A program made the position numbers and the translations under genes. Below, piece after piece: positions 8,654 through 18,153 of a stretch of 64,000 nt of DNA. Every line of letters starts with the position of its first letter. Positions within the stretch are counted from its first letter, which is position 1. The notes below the pieces were generated by a model. It ran no database searches, was not told where the DNA came from, and saw only the letters and a program-made list of their open reading frames with translations. The stretch lies in NCBI RefSeq assembly GCF_019090165.1, contig NZ_JAHRIB010000163.1, positions 1 through 64,000 of the forward strand. The letters run 5' to 3'. This stretch comes from Streptomyces sp. BV286. GTDB lineage: Bacteria; Actinomycetota; Actinomycetes; Streptomycetales; Streptomycetaceae.

Positions 8654-9994
8654 ATGGCACCAGCCATCACGATCGCCGCAGACGCTCCCACGCTGTCTGC
8701 CGCCAACACCGGGTTCATGCTCATCTGTTCCGCCCTGGTGCTGATCATGACGCCCGGTCTCGCCTTCTTCTACGGAGGCATGGTCCGGGTCAAGAGCACC
8801 CTGAACATGCTGATGATGAGCTTCATCAGCATGGGGATCGTCACCATCCTGTGGGTGCTCTACGGCTTCTCACTCGCCTTCGGCACCGACTCCGGCAGCA
8901 TCATCGGCTGGTCCTCGGACTACGTCGGCCTCAGCGGCATCGGCCTCACGCAGCTCTGGGACGGCTACACGATCCCGATCTACGTCTTCGCCGTCTTCCA
9001 GCTGATGTTCGCGATCATCACGCCCGCCCTGATCAGCGGTGCGGTCGCGGACCGCGTGAAGTTCACGGGCTGGGCGCTGTTCGTCGCCCTGTGGGCCACC
9101 GTCGTCTACTTCCCCGTCGCGCACTGGGTCTGGGGCGCCGGCGGCTGGGCCTTCGAGCTCGGAGTCATCGACTTCGCCGGTGGTACGGCGGTCCACATCA
9201 ACGCGGGTGCCGCGGCACTCGGTGTGATCCTCGTCATCGGCAAGCGTGTCGGATTCAAGAAGGACCCGATGCGCCCGCACAGCCTGCCGCTGGTCATGCT
9301 CGGCGCCGGTCTCCTGTGGTTCGGCTGGTTCGGCTTCAACGCCGGCTCGTGGCTCGGCAACGACGACGGCGTCGGCGCGCTGATGTTCATCAACACGCAG
9401 ATCGCCACCGCCGCCGCCATGCTGGCCTGGCTCGCCTACGAGAAGATCCGCCACGGCGCGTTCACCACGCTGGGCGCCGCCTCCGGCGCGGTCGCCGGTC
9501 TGGTCGCGATCACCCCGGCGGGCGGAGCGGTCTCCCCGCTCGGCGCCATCGCCGTGGGAGCCATCGCGGGCATCCTCTGCGCCATGGCCGTGGGCCTGAA
9601 GTACAAGTTCGGCTTCGACGACTCCCTCGACGTCGTCGGTGTCCACCTCGTCGGCGGTGTCGCCGGCTCCCTGCTGATCGGCTTCTTCGCCACCGGCGGC
9701 GGCCAGTCCGACGTCGCGGGCCTCTTCTACGGCGGCGGCCTCGACCAGTTCTGGAAGCAGTGCGCCGGTGTCTTCGCGGTCCTCGCCTACTCCCTCGTGG
9801 CCTCCGCGGTGCTCGCCTTCCTGATCGACAAGACGATCGGAATGCGCGTCTCCGAGGACGACGAGATCGCCGGCATCGACCAGGCGGAGCACGCCGAGAC
9901 CGCATACGACTTCAGCGGCGCCGGCGGCGGTGCCGCCCGGACCGCCGTCACGGCCCCGGTCGCCGGTACCGCGAGCAAGAAGGTGGACGCATGA
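8654..9994 (+). CDS. amtB: Ammonium transporter AmtB
   Basis: A 446-residue Amt/MEP family channel with eleven membrane segments, conducting ammonium/ammonia into the cell. Characteristic segments are MTPGLAFFYGGMVR, the central DFAGGTAVHINAG signature, and GLLWFGWFGFNAGS; the pore histidine pair falls within VHIN and the later GVHLVGG. The ATG at 8654 has GAGGAG (8642-8647) at good spacing, and I reject the in-frame ATG at 8609. The stop overlaps the glnB start (ATGA), so AmtB and its regulator GlnK are translationally coupled. A hydrophilic Ala/Gly-rich tail closes the protein. Confidence 0.96.
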   Translation: MAPAITIAADAPTLSAANTGFMLICSALVLIMTPGLAFFYGGMVRVKSTLNMLMMSFISMGIVTILWVLYGFSLAFGTDSGSIIGWSSDYVGLSGIGLTQLWDGYTIPIYVFAVFQLMFAIITPALISGAVADRVKFTGWALFVALWATVVYFPVAHWVWGAGGWAFELGVIDFAGGTAVHINAGAAALGVILVIGKRVGFKKDPMRPHSLPLVMLGAGLLWFGWFGFNAGSWLGNDDGVGALMFINTQIATAAAMLAWLAYEKIRHGAFTTLGAASGAVAGLVAITPAGGAVSPLGAIAVGAIAGILCAMAVGLKYKFGFDDSLDVVGVHLVGGVAGSLLIGFFATGGGQSDVAGLFYGGGLDQFWKQCAGVFAVLAYSLVASAVLAFLIDKTIGMRVSEDDEIAGIDQAEHAETAYDFSGAGGGAARTAVTAPVAGTASKKVDA

Positions 9995-10329
9995 AGCTCA
10001 TCACCGCCGTCGTCAAGCCCCACCGGCTCGACGAGATCAAGGAGGCCCTCCAGGCCTTCGGCGTGCACGGCCTGACGGTCACCGAGGCGAGCGGCTACGG
10101 TCGTCAGCGGGGTCACACCGAGGTCTACCGCGGTGCCGAGTACACCGTCGACCTCGTTCCCAAGATCCGTATCGAGGTACTGGCCGAGGACGACGACGCC
10201 GAGCAGCTGCTCGACGTGATCGTGAAGGCGGCCCGTACCGGCAAGATCGGAGACGGCAAGGTCTGGTCCGTCCCGGTCGAGACGGCGGTCCGGGTCCGGA
10301 CCGGCGAGCGCGGACCCGACGCGCTCTAG
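9991..10329 (+). CDS. glnB: PII nitrogen regulatory protein (GlnK/GlnB)
   Basis: A 112-residue PII signal protein. The T-loop carries RGAEYTVDLVPKI with Tyr51, the residue modified in this family, and the C-terminal signature TGKIGDGKVWSV is intact. PII trimers bind ATP/ADP and 2-oxoglutarate and plug AmtB when nitrogen is plentiful. In Streptomyces coelicolor the protein from this operon is called GlnK and is adenylylated, not uridylylated, at Tyr51 by GlnD. The start overlaps the amtB stop by four bases, and glnD follows 25 bases later. Confidence 0.97.
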   Translation: MKLITAVVKPHRLDEIKEALQAFGVHGLTVTEASGYGRQRGHTEVYRGAEYTVDLVPKIRIEVLAEDDDAEQLLDVIVKAARTGKIGDGKVWSVPVETAVRVRTGERGPDAL

Positions 10330-10354
10330 TCAGCAGACGAACAGGAGCCACTGG

Positions 10355-12802
10355 GTGACGAGTACGGACATGCGTACGGAAGCAGAGGACTCGGGACCCA
10401 GCGGCTATGCGGCGGCCCGGCTGCGTCTCCTCCAGGAGGGGGCGCGGTCCGGGCCGCCGCGCCGTGCGGCCCTCGCCGAACTGACCGACGACTGGCTCTC
10501 CGGTCTCTTCGACGCGGGCGCCGACCAGCCGCGCGGCATCTCGCTCGTCGCCGTCGGCGGCTACGGCCGCGGCGAGCTCTCCCCGCGCAGCGACCTCGAC
10601 CTGGTGCTCCTGCACGACGGCAGCGCCGACCCCGGCACGGTGGCCCCCCTCGCCGACCGCATCTGGTACCCGGTCTGGGACCTCGGCCTCGCCCTCGACC
10701 ACTCCGTCCGCACCCCGGCGGAGGCACGCAAGACGGCGGGCGAGGACCTCAAGGTGCAGCTCGGGCTGCTGGACGCCCGGCACATCGCGGGCGATCTCGG
10801 GCTGACCGCCGGACTGCGTACCGCCGTCCTCGCCGACTGGCGCAACCAGGCGCCGAAACGTCTCCCCGAACTCCAGGAGCTGTGCGCCGAACGCGCCGAG
10901 CGGCAGGGCGAGTTGCAGTACCTCCTCGAACCCGACCTCAAGGAGGCCCGCGGCGGCCTGCGCGACGCCACCGCACTGCGCGCCGTCGCCGCCTCCTGGC
11001 TAGCCGACGCACCTCGCGAAGGCCTCGCCGACGCCCGCAAGCGCCTTCTCGACGTCCGTGACGCCCTGCACCTGGCCACCGGCCGTGCCACCGACCGCCT
11101 CTCCCTCCAGGAGCAGGACCAGGTCGCCGCCGACCTCGGCCTGCTGGACGCCGACACCCTGCTCCGCCAGGTGTACGAGGCCGCCCGCGTCGTCTCGTAC
11201 GCCAGTGATGTCACCTGGCGCGAGGTGGGGCGCGTGCTGCGGTCGCGCGCTGTCCGCCCGCGTCTGCGCGCCATGCTGGGCGGCGGCAAACCGGCCCCCG
11301 AGCGTTCCCCGCTGGCGGAGGGCGTGGTCGAGCAGGACGGCGAGGTCGTCCTCGCCCGCGCCGCCAGGCCCGAGCGCGATCCCGTGCTGCCGCTGCGCGC
11401 CGCCGCGGCGGCCGCCCAGGCGGGTCTGCCGCTCTCCCTGCACGCGGTCCGCCGGATGGCCGCCGCGACCCGTCCGCTGCCCACGCCGTGGCCCGCCGAG
11501 GCCCGCGAGCAGCTCGTCACGCTGCTCGGCTCGGGGCCCTCGACCATCGAGGTCTGGGAGGCGCTGGAGGCGGAGGGGCTGATCACCCGGCTGCTGCCCG
11601 ACTGGGAGCGCGTCCGCTGCAGGCCGCAGCGCAACGCCGTGCACATCTGGACCGTCGACCGCCATCTGATCGAGACGGCGGTCCGCGCCGCCGAGTTCAC
11701 CCGCCGCGTCCACCGCCCCGACCTCCTGCTGGTCTCCGCCCTGCTGCACGACATCGGCAAGGGATGGCCCGGCGACCACTCGGTGGCCGGCGAGATCATC
11801 GCGCGTGACGTGGCGGCCCGGATCGGCTTCGACCGCGCGGACGTGGCGACCCTCGCCACGCTCGTACGCCATCACCTGCTGCTCGTCGAGACCGCGACCA
11901 GGCGCGACCTGGAGGACCCGGCGACCGTGACCTCGGTCGCGGAGGCGGTCGGCTCGCAGGGCACCCTGGAGCTGCTGCACGCGCTGACCGAGGCGGACGC
12001 CCTGGCCACCGGGCCCGCCGCCTGGTCGTCGTGGCGCGGCTCCCTCGTCGCCGACCTGGTGAAGAGGGTCTCCGCCGTGCTCGCCGGGGACGACCCCGAG
12101 GAGCCCGAGGCCGCGGCGCCCACCGCCGAACAGGAGCGGCTCGCCATCGAGGCGTTCCGCACCGGCGGTCCCGTGCTCGCGCTGCGGGCCCAGACCGAAC
12201 CGCCCACCGAGGAGCCCTCCGGAGACCCGGAACCCCTCGGTGTGGAACTGCTCGTCGCGGTGCCGGACCAGGAAGGCGTCCTGCCCGCGGTGGCGGGTGT
12301 CCTCGCCATGCACCGGCTCACCGTGCGGACGGCGGAACTGCGGGCGCTGGACCTGCCCGACGGCGTCCCCGGCTCCGTCCTGCTGCTCGACTGGCGGGTC
12401 GCCGCCGAGTACGGCTCACTGCCACAGGCCGCCCGCCTGCGCGCCGATCTCGTACGCGTCCTCGACGGCTCCCTCGACATCTCCGGACGCCTCGCCGAGC
12501 GCGACGCGGCCTACCCGCGCCGGCGGGGCATCGTGGCGCCGCCGGCCCGGGTGAGCGTGGCCTCCAGCGCATCGCGGCTCGCCACCGTCATCGAGGTGCG
12601 TGCCCACGACGCCCCCGGGCTGCTGCACCGCATCGGCCGCGCGCTGGAGAACGCGCACGTCCGGGTGCGCAGCGCGCACGTCTCCACGCTGGGCGCGAAC
12701 GCGGTGGACGCGTTCTACGTGACGGGGCCCGAAGGGGCGCCGCTGCCGGGGGAGCAGGCGGCCTCGGTGGCCCGGACACTGGAGGACACGTTGCGGGAGT
12801 GA
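10355..12802 (+). CDS. glnD: PII-modifying nucleotidyltransferase GlnD
   Basis: An 815-residue bifunctional enzyme that modifies and demodifies PII. The N-terminal nucleotidyltransferase domain shows GGYGRGELSPRSDLDLVLLH (about residues 68-87). A GlnD linker domain follows (LEPDLKEARGGLRDATALR). The HD hydrolase domain has SALLHDIGKGWPGDHS near residue 470, and two C-terminal ACT domains (VELLVAVPDQEGVLPAVAG and VIEVRAHDAPGLLHRIGRAL) sense effector. In Streptomyces it is known to act as an adenylyltransferase on GlnK. The GTG start has AGGAG 7 bases upstream. Last gene of the GlnR-controlled operon. Confidence 0.95.
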   Translation: MTSTDMRTEAEDSGPSGYAAARLRLLQEGARSGPPRRAALAELTDDWLSGLFDAGADQPRGISLVAVGGYGRGELSPRSDLDLVLLHDGSADPGTVAPLADRIWYPVWDLGLALDHSVRTPAEARKTAGEDLKVQLGLLDARHIAGDLGLTAGLRTAVLADWRNQAPKRLPELQELCAERAERQGELQYLLEPDLKEARGGLRDATALRAVAASWLADAPREGLADARKRLLDVRDALHLATGRATDRLSLQEQDQVAADLGLLDADTLLRQVYEAARVVSYASDVTWREVGRVLRSRAVRPRLRAMLGGGKPAPERSPLAEGVVEQDGEVVLARAARPERDPVLPLRAAAAAAQAGLPLSLHAVRRMAAATRPLPTPWPAEAREQLVTLLGSGPSTIEVWEALEAEGLITRLLPDWERVRCRPQRNAVHIWTVDRHLIETAVRAAEFTRRVHRPDLLLVSALLHDIGKGWPGDHSVAGEIIARDVAARIGFDRADVATLATLVRHHLLLVETATRRDLEDPATVTSVAEAVGSQGTLELLHALTEADALATGPAAWSSWRGSLVADLVKRVSAVLAGDDPEEPEAAAPTAEQERLAIEAFRTGGPVLALRAQTEPPTEEPSGDPEPLGVELLVAVPDQEGVLPAVAGVLAMHRLTVRTAELRALDLPDGVPGSVLLLDWRVAAEYGSLPQAARLRADLVRVLDGSLDISGRLAERDAAYPRRRGIVAPPARVSVASSASRLATVIEVRAHDAPGLLHRIGRALENAHVRVRSAHVSTLGANAVDAFYVTGPEGAPLPGEQAASVARTLEDTLRE

Positions 12803-12992
12803 GCGCTCGCGCCGCCGCCCGATCGCTGTCGCGGTGCCTCCGGCCGTCCGTGGCCGGCCGCACACGTCCCCGCGCCCCTGAAGGGTGCGGATCCGGAACC
12901 CCGTGACAGGGTGGAGACCCTTCCTGGCGCGGGCAGATACCCTGGAGGGCGGACCTGCCCCCCTGCCCCCGACTTGAGGATTCGCGACCGCC

Positions 12993-14546
12993 GTGTTCGA
13001 CACTCTCTCCGATCGCCTCGCAGCGACATTCAAGAACCTTCGCGGCAAGGGGCGCCTGTCCGAGGCGGACATCGACGCCACCGCGCGCGAGATCCGTATC
13101 GCCCTGCTGGAAGCGGACGTCGCGCTTCCCGTTGTGCGGGCCTTCATCAAGCAGGTCAAGGAGAGGGCCCTCGGGGCCGAGGTTTCCCAGGCGCTGAACC
13201 CTGCCCAGCAGGTCGTCAAGATCGTCAACGAGGAGCTCGTCGGCATCCTCGGCGGCGAGACCCGGCGGCTGCGGTTCGCGAAGCAGCCGCCGACCGTGAT
13301 CATGCTCGCGGGTCTGCAGGGTGCCGGTAAGACCACGCTCGCCGGAAAGCTCGGCAAGTGGCTGCAGGGTCAGGGGCACGCCCCGCTGCTCGTCGCGTGC
13401 GACCTCCAGCGCCCGAACGCGGTGAACCAGCTGAGCGTCGTCGCCGAGCGCGCGGGCGTCGGCGTCTACGCGCCCCAGCCGGGCAACGGCGTCGGTGACC
13501 CGGTCCAGGTCGCCAAGGACTCCATCGAGTACGCGAAGCAGAAGCAGCACGACGTCGTCATCGTCGACACCGCGGGCCGCCTCGGTATCGACCAGGAGCT
13601 GATGCAGCAGGCCGCGGACATCCGTGACGCGGTCTCGCCGGACGAGATCCTCTTCGTCGTCGACGCGATGGTCGGTCAGGACGCGGTCAACACCGCCGAG
13701 GCCTTCCGCGACGGAGTCGGCTTCGACGGCGTGGTCCTCTCGAAGCTCGACGGCGACGCCCGCGGTGGTGCGGCGCTGTCCATCGCGCACGTGACCGGCC
13801 GCCAGGTCATGTTCGCGTCGAACGGCGAGAAGCTGGACGACTTCGACGCGTTCCACCCGGACCGCATGGCGTCCCGCATCCTCGGCATGGGCGACATGCT
13901 CACGCTGATCGAGAAGGCCGAGCAGACCTTCTCGCAGCAAGAGGCCGAGAAGATGGCTGAGAAGCTGGCCTCCAAGAAGGGCCAGGACTTCACGCTCGAC
14001 GACTTCCTGGCGCAGATGGAGCAGGTCAGGAAGATGGGCTCCATCTCCAAGCTGCTCGGCATGCTTCCCGGCATGGGCCAGATCAAGGACCAGATCAACA
14101 ACCTCGACGAGCGTGACGTCGACCGCACGGCCGCCATCATCAAGTCGATGACCCCGGCCGAGCGCCAGGACGCGACGATCATCAACGGCTCGCGCCGGGC
14201 CCGTATCGCCAAGGGTTCGGGCGTCGACGTCAGCGCGGTCAAGGGCCTGGTCGAGCGGTTCTTCGAAGCCCGCAAGATGATGTCCCGCATGGCCCAGGGC
14301 GGCGGCATGCCGGGCATGCCCGGGATGCCGGGCATGGGCGGTGGCCCCGGCCGGACGAAGAAGCAGCCCAAGAAGGCCAAGGGCAAGCAGCGCTCCGGCA
14401 ACCCGATGAAGCGCAAGCAGCAGGAGGAAGAGGCCGCCGCGCGTCGCGAGGCCGCGGGTCAGGCCGGCGGCGCCTTCGGACTGCCGGGTGGCCAGCAGCC
14501 CCAGGACTTCGAACTGCCGGACGAGTTCAAGAAGTTCATGGGCTAG
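12993..14546 (+). CDS. ffh: Signal recognition particle protein Ffh (SRP54)
   Basis: A 517-residue SRP GTPase that binds signal sequences and 4.5S RNA and docks on FtsY. N domain, then G domain with GLQGAGKTTLAGKL (G1), DLQRPNAVNQL, DTAGRL (G3) and LSKLDGDARGGAAL (G4). The methionine-rich M domain contains GMLPGMGQIKDQ, the RNA-binding NGSRRARIAKGSG helix-turn-helix, and a tail with MPGMPGMPGMGGGPGR repeats. The GTG start at 12993 has GAGGA 12 bases upstream, a long spacing. Transcribed alone: a 190-base gap separates it from glnD, and a perfect hairpin follows. Confidence 0.97.
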   Translation: MFDTLSDRLAATFKNLRGKGRLSEADIDATAREIRIALLEADVALPVVRAFIKQVKERALGAEVSQALNPAQQVVKIVNEELVGILGGETRRLRFAKQPPTVIMLAGLQGAGKTTLAGKLGKWLQGQGHAPLLVACDLQRPNAVNQLSVVAERAGVGVYAPQPGNGVGDPVQVAKDSIEYAKQKQHDVVIVDTAGRLGIDQELMQQAADIRDAVSPDEILFVVDAMVGQDAVNTAEAFRDGVGFDGVVLSKLDGDARGGAALSIAHVTGRQVMFASNGEKLDDFDAFHPDRMASRILGMGDMLTLIEKAEQTFSQQEAEKMAEKLASKKGQDFTLDDFLAQMEQVRKMGSISKLLGMLPGMGQIKDQINNLDERDVDRTAAIIKSMTPAERQDATIINGSRRARIAKGSGVDVSAVKGLVERFFEARKMMSRMAQGGGMPGMPGMPGMGGGPGRTKKQPKKAKGKQRSGNPMKRKQQEEEAAARREAAGQAGGAFGLPGGQQPQDFELPDEFKKFMG

Positions 14547-14597
14547 GGACTTTCCGTCCCCGCACCCCGTTCCGTCCCCGCACCTCGTTCCCTTCCA

Positions 14598-14640
14598 CGG
14601 AAGCCGGGCGGGCTGAGTCCTTCAGCCCGCCCGGCTTCCG
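14598..14640. terminator. Perfect 19-bp hairpin terminator after ffh
   Basis: Arms at 14598-14616 and 14622-14640 (core GAAGCCGGGCGGGCTGA) pair without mismatch around a 5-base loop. It lies between ffh and a converging methyltransferase gene, so it likely terminates both transcripts. Confidence 0.85.
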
Positions 14641-14763
14641 GCGTACGAGGCCGAGGACGAGACCGATCAGGCCGCAGAGATCCGGGGCGCGGCCGCAGGG
14701 ACGGTTCGGACGGCCGTCCGGGGGAGGCGGGGGCGGAACCACCCCCGCCTCGCCCCTGGTGCC

Positions 14764-15621
14764 TCAGACCGTCCGCGCGACCAGATACCGGAAGACGTTG
14801 GGCATCCACACCGTCCCGTCCCGCCGCCGGTGCGGGTGCAGGGCCTCCCGCACCTCCTTGTCGACCCGAGCCTGGTCCGTGGCCGCGACGGCCGCGTCGA
14901 AGAGCCCGGTGGACAGCAGCCCACGGACCGCGTTGTCCACGTTCGCGTACCCGAAGGGGCAGGCGACCCGCCCGGACCCGTCGGGCCGCAGACCGGCCCG
15001 CCGGGCGACCTCCTCCAGGTCGTCACGGAGAGCCGGGCGCCAACTGCCCGTACCGTGCGGGGGTTCCGCCAGTTCGGTCGCGACCCGCAGGACCGAGGAC
15101 GTGGCACAGCGCTCCGGAGGCCCCCAGCCCACGAGGACCACGGGAACACCCCGGGCGACGAGCGGGGTCGCGGCCGCCAGCGACTCACCGAGCCCTTCGG
15201 AGTCGCCGGCCACGCACCCGATCGGCTCGAAGACGGTCACCAGGTTGTACGCCGCCGTCGCCATGTCCTCGACGTCCGCGGGCCCTCCGTCCGTCAGCCG
15301 GGCACCGGCACGCGCGCGTGTGCCCCGCGGCTCGGGCAGTAAGCGCTCCCGCGCGAGAGCCAGCCGCTCCGGCGCGCGGGCCTGGGTACCGGAGACCGAG
15401 GCCCCCCGCGCCGCCGCCATCAGCAGCGCGAGGCCGGACCCGCAGCCGAGCCCCAACAGCCGGGTCGAGGAGCCCACTTCGAGTCGCTCGTAGACGGCCT
15501 CGTAGAGCGGTACGAGCATCCGCTCCTGAATCTCGGCCCAGTCACGCGCGCGTGCCCACTGATCCACCCGGGGTGTCGTCCCCGAGTGACGTAGGTGCTG
15601 CCGCACGAGCGTAGGTGTCAT
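14764..15621 (-). CDS. SAM-dependent methyltransferase-like protein
   Basis: A 285-residue class I methyltransferase-like protein. The SAM-binding motif I is recognisable as TRLLGLGCGSGLALLMAA (usual LDxGCGxG), followed by a GTQARAPERLALARERL segment equivalent to motif II and AAYNLVTVFEPIGCV at the motif IV position. The substrate cannot be predicted; the acidic residue ending motif II is replaced (GTQARA), so SAM binding might be weak. I start at the ATG at 15621 (MTPTLVRQHL) and not at the far upstream 15990, because the conserved region begins there; its ribosome binding site is poor. Convergent with ffh. Confidence 0.72.
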   Translation of the reverse strand: MTPTLVRQHLRHSGTTPRVDQWARARDWAEIQERMLVPLYEAVYERLEVGSSTRLLGLGCGSGLALLMAAARGASVSGTQARAPERLALARERLLPEPRGTRARAGARLTDGGPADVEDMATAAYNLVTVFEPIGCVAGDSEGLGESLAAATPLVARGVPVVLVGWGPPERCATSSVLRVATELAEPPHGTGSWRPALRDDLEEVARRAGLRPDGSGRVACPFGYANVDNAVRGLLSTGLFDAAVAATDQARVDKEVREALHPHRRRDGTVWMPNVFRYLVARTV

Positions 15622-16814
15622 CGAATGCGCCCCAATCGCCGAGAGTTGCTTCTGTGCCCCGTTTCTTCGCCCCCGTGCAGTGCGCCGGCACTTCCCCCGT
15701 ATGCCAGGTAACTCCGCGCTCGTCGTGGCGTCCAGGGGTTGCGGCGCCCGGTTTGGGTGCCACCGGCGTGCGACCCGGAAATTCACATACCGGCAACATG
15801 TGCCCCCATCAACACGCCATGGCAAAGGCACCTGTTCGACAGGAACGACCGACGTGGACCGCACGTCCGGAGGCCCCTGGCGCCTACGGAAAAGCGTCCG
15901 GCAGGCTTCTTGGGGGCCTCTTCTCGCGAGGCGAGTGGCCTGATCGCGTCGCACGGTGATGACAGTGGGTTGCGGGCGCCGCCGCGCCACGCCCCCGAGC
16001 GGGCCGTGGCCCCGCCCTCGAAGGTGACGAGACGGTTCCGGCCAAGGTCCACGCCCTCTGCGCCGACTGAGGACCGCGAGATCCCCGTGTCAGGGACGAC
16101 GACCACCCCGGCGTCCCGTTCAGCCGCAGTACCGCCGACCGGGAACTCGGGGGAGCAGCCTCCGCGCGTCGGAACAGGCCCGTGACCTGGGGTACGGCGC
16201 CGCGAAGCCGCCCCGCCGCCTCCCCGGCCGCGAGGAACCTGAGGCGAGCGGCTTCCTCGGCCGCCTCCTTCCCGCTGTCGCAGAAGAGGACCTGGCGCCG
16301 CTTCCGGCCCGGTCCTACGAGCGGGGGAGGCCCGGACGTCCGGGCCGTCGGCGGTGGAGGAGGCCGCCGCGGCCGCCGCCGCGGTCGGTACGCGTGTTCC
16401 GTGTCACCCCGCGAAGGCGCCCATGGCCGGAGAAGAGGGATGCCGAGCTCGCCGCACGCGCGGCGACCGCACGGTGCCGGTGGTCGAGGGCGGGTCGGTG
16501 CCCGTGGCCTATGACGCACCCGGTAACGTCACCGTCGTGGCCCGCGCCCACAGAGCCCCGGCATTCCGCCGCAAGAAGGACCGAAACGCCTCTTGCGCAC
16601 CGGATGACCGCAGGTGCCACGGCGTGCAGACGGTGCCTACACGCCAGGACGTACGTGGTACTACGTACCGGCTGGGTGGGAACTGTGAGGCTTCTCCGCA
16701 GATCAGCGCACCCGCCCTCGTCAGGACGCATCAGCGGCAACTGACGGGTACGTGCAAATTATTTGGGATGCCCCGGAATAGGAACACGGAGGCACCCCGG
16801 CTCGTTGTCATTAC
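15622..16814. other. 1.2 kb gene-poor stretch
   Basis: Long open frames occur on both strands here, but none has a recognisable domain, a good ribosome binding site or natural amino-acid composition (they are Arg/Pro/Ala-rich, as GC-rich shadows are). It is unusually long for this otherwise dense region and could be the remains of decayed genes. It holds an 18-base near-palindrome GTACGTGGTACTACGTAC at 16651-16668, and a locally AT-rich spot (AAATTATTTG near 16756) shortly before the next gene. Confidence 0.5.
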
Positions 16815-17411
16815 GTGAGCACGACACCACCTGTTCTCGCCGCAGAGCTGGCAGGGGCGTGGGCCGACATTCAGCGGCACCACCCCGAGCTGCCAGATCT
16901 TGCCGCGCCAGAGTCCCTGATCGGGGAGTCGTCGTCCGCCTGCGGACACGAACTCTCCTTCGAGCGACTGCTTCACGAGGCAGTCCACGGCATCGCCGCC
17001 GCCCGAGGTGTCCGTGACACCTCCCGCGCCGGCCGGTACCACAACCGCAGATTCCTCGCGATCGCCGAGGAGCTGGGCCTGGACCACCCCGAGGAGCCGC
17101 ATCCCAGCAGCGGCTTCTCGCTGGTCACGCTCAACCCCGAGGCGAAGCGGCGCTACCGCCCGACCATCGAGCGGCTGCAGCGCGCCCTCAAGGCGCACAC
17201 GGTCGCGACCGCCGCGGACACGGCCCGCAGCTTCCGGGGTCCGGCCGCCCGGCACGGCTCCTCCGGAGGAGGCGTGCGCGTGAAGGCGGTGTGCGACTGC
17301 GGACGGAACGTCCGCGTCGTCCCGTCGGTCCTCGCGCAGGCGCCGATCATGTGCGGAGGGTGCGGGAAGCCCTTCCGTATCCCGGAGGTGGTCGGCGCGG
17401 CAGCGGTCTGA
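16815..17411 (+). CDS. SprT-like zinc protein with C-terminal zinc ribbon
   Basis: A 198-residue protein I cannot name further. It has a metallopeptidase-type H54-E-A-V-H58 motif in LLHEAVHGIAAARG, a possible third ligand His76 (RAGRYHNRRF), and a C-terminal zinc ribbon C160-x-C162...C180-x2-C183 (CDCGRNVRVV and CGGCGKPF). This arrangement resembles SprT-like proteins, which cleave DNA-bound proteins, though the role here is unproven. The GTG at 16815 was chosen because it precedes the helical N terminus directly; no strong ribosome binding site is seen. Homologues are, as far as I recall, frequent in actinobacteria and their integrative elements. Confidence 0.7.
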   Translation: MSTTPPVLAAELAGAWADIQRHHPELPDLAAPESLIGESSSACGHELSFERLLHEAVHGIAAARGVRDTSRAGRYHNRRFLAIAEELGLDHPEEPHPSSGFSLVTLNPEAKRRYRPTIERLQRALKAHTVATAADTARSFRGPAARHGSSGGGVRVKAVCDCGRNVRVVPSVLAQAPIMCGGCGKPFRIPEVVGAAAV

Positions 17412-17731
17412 GCGGACAGCCGACACAGCGGCGGGCGTCGTGCCGCCGGGGTGGTGCGGAAGGACGCGGCGGCACTTCGTGGGTGCCGGTTCGCGCGGCG
17501 GCCCACCTCGACGGCAGCACCCGCGCGGGCTCCTGCCCCGCCGCGGGCCGGCCGGAGACTGCCCGGGTCGAGGCGCCTGTCAGGGTGTGGCAGAATGGCC
17601 AGCTGTACTCGACAGCCGCACAGGACCCCTCTCTCCTCCGGCTGACGCGTCCATCGGGCACTCGGGTACCGCAACCCCACGCGGCAATCTCGCCGTGCCC
17701 AACCACGTCAAGACCAGGAGACACCACTTCC
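17412..17731. other. Leader region of the rpsP operon
   Basis: About 320 bases without a gene. A promoter for the ribosomal operon is expected here; the best -10-like sequence is CAGAAT (17592-17597) without a clear -35. No aptamer or terminator that I can identify. Confidence 0.35.
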
Positions 17732-18151
17732 GTGGCAGTCAAGATCAAGCTGAAGCGTCTGGGCAAGATCCGTTCGCCTCACTACCGCATCGTCGTCGCC
17801 GACTCCCGTACCCGCCGTGACGGCAGGGCCATCGAGGAGATCGGCCTGTACCACCCGGTACAGAACCCCTCGCGCATCGAGGTCGACTCCGAGCGTGCGC
17901 AGTACTGGCTGGGTGTCGGCGCGCAGCCGACCGAGCCCGTTCTCGCCATTCTCAAGCTGACCGGCGACTGGCAGAAGCACAAGGGCCTGCCCGCCCCGGC
18001 GCCGCTGCTCGTCGCGGAGCCGAAGGCCACGCGCCCGTTGTTCGACGCCCTCGGCGGCGACGACGAGAGCAAGGGTGAGGCCATCACCCAGAAGAAGAAG
18101 GCTGAGAAGAAGGACGAGGCTCCCGCCGAGTCCGCGTCGACCGAGGCCTGA
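17732..18151 (+). CDS. rpsP: 30S ribosomal protein S16
   Basis: A 139-residue S16. The conserved core AVKIKLKRLGKIRSPHYRIV and the segment DGRAIEEIGLYHPVQNP occupy the first 85 residues. A C-terminal extension rich in Lys, Glu and Ala follows (KKKAEKKDEAPAES), typical of actinobacterial S16 and absent from the roughly 80-residue enterobacterial protein. GTG start with AGGAG 11 bases upstream. First gene of the rpsP-khpA-rimM-trmD-rplS series; khpA starts two bases after its stop. Confidence 0.97.
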   Translation: MAVKIKLKRLGKIRSPHYRIVVADSRTRRDGRAIEEIGLYHPVQNPSRIEVDSERAQYWLGVGAQPTEPVLAILKLTGDWQKHKGLPAPAPLLVAEPKATRPLFDALGGDDESKGEAITQKKKAEKKDEAPAESASTEA

Positions 18152-18153
18152 GC

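Noticed and set aside
15884..16519. 211-codon minus-strand frame in the methyltransferase/SprT-like gap
   Set aside because: Arg/Pro-rich, no ribosome binding site, no motif; treated as non-coding with doubt.
16770..16810. SigR-type promoter (GGAAT...GTT) before the SprT-like gene
   Set aside because: The spacing between the two elements is about 24 bases, longer than the 18-19 required.
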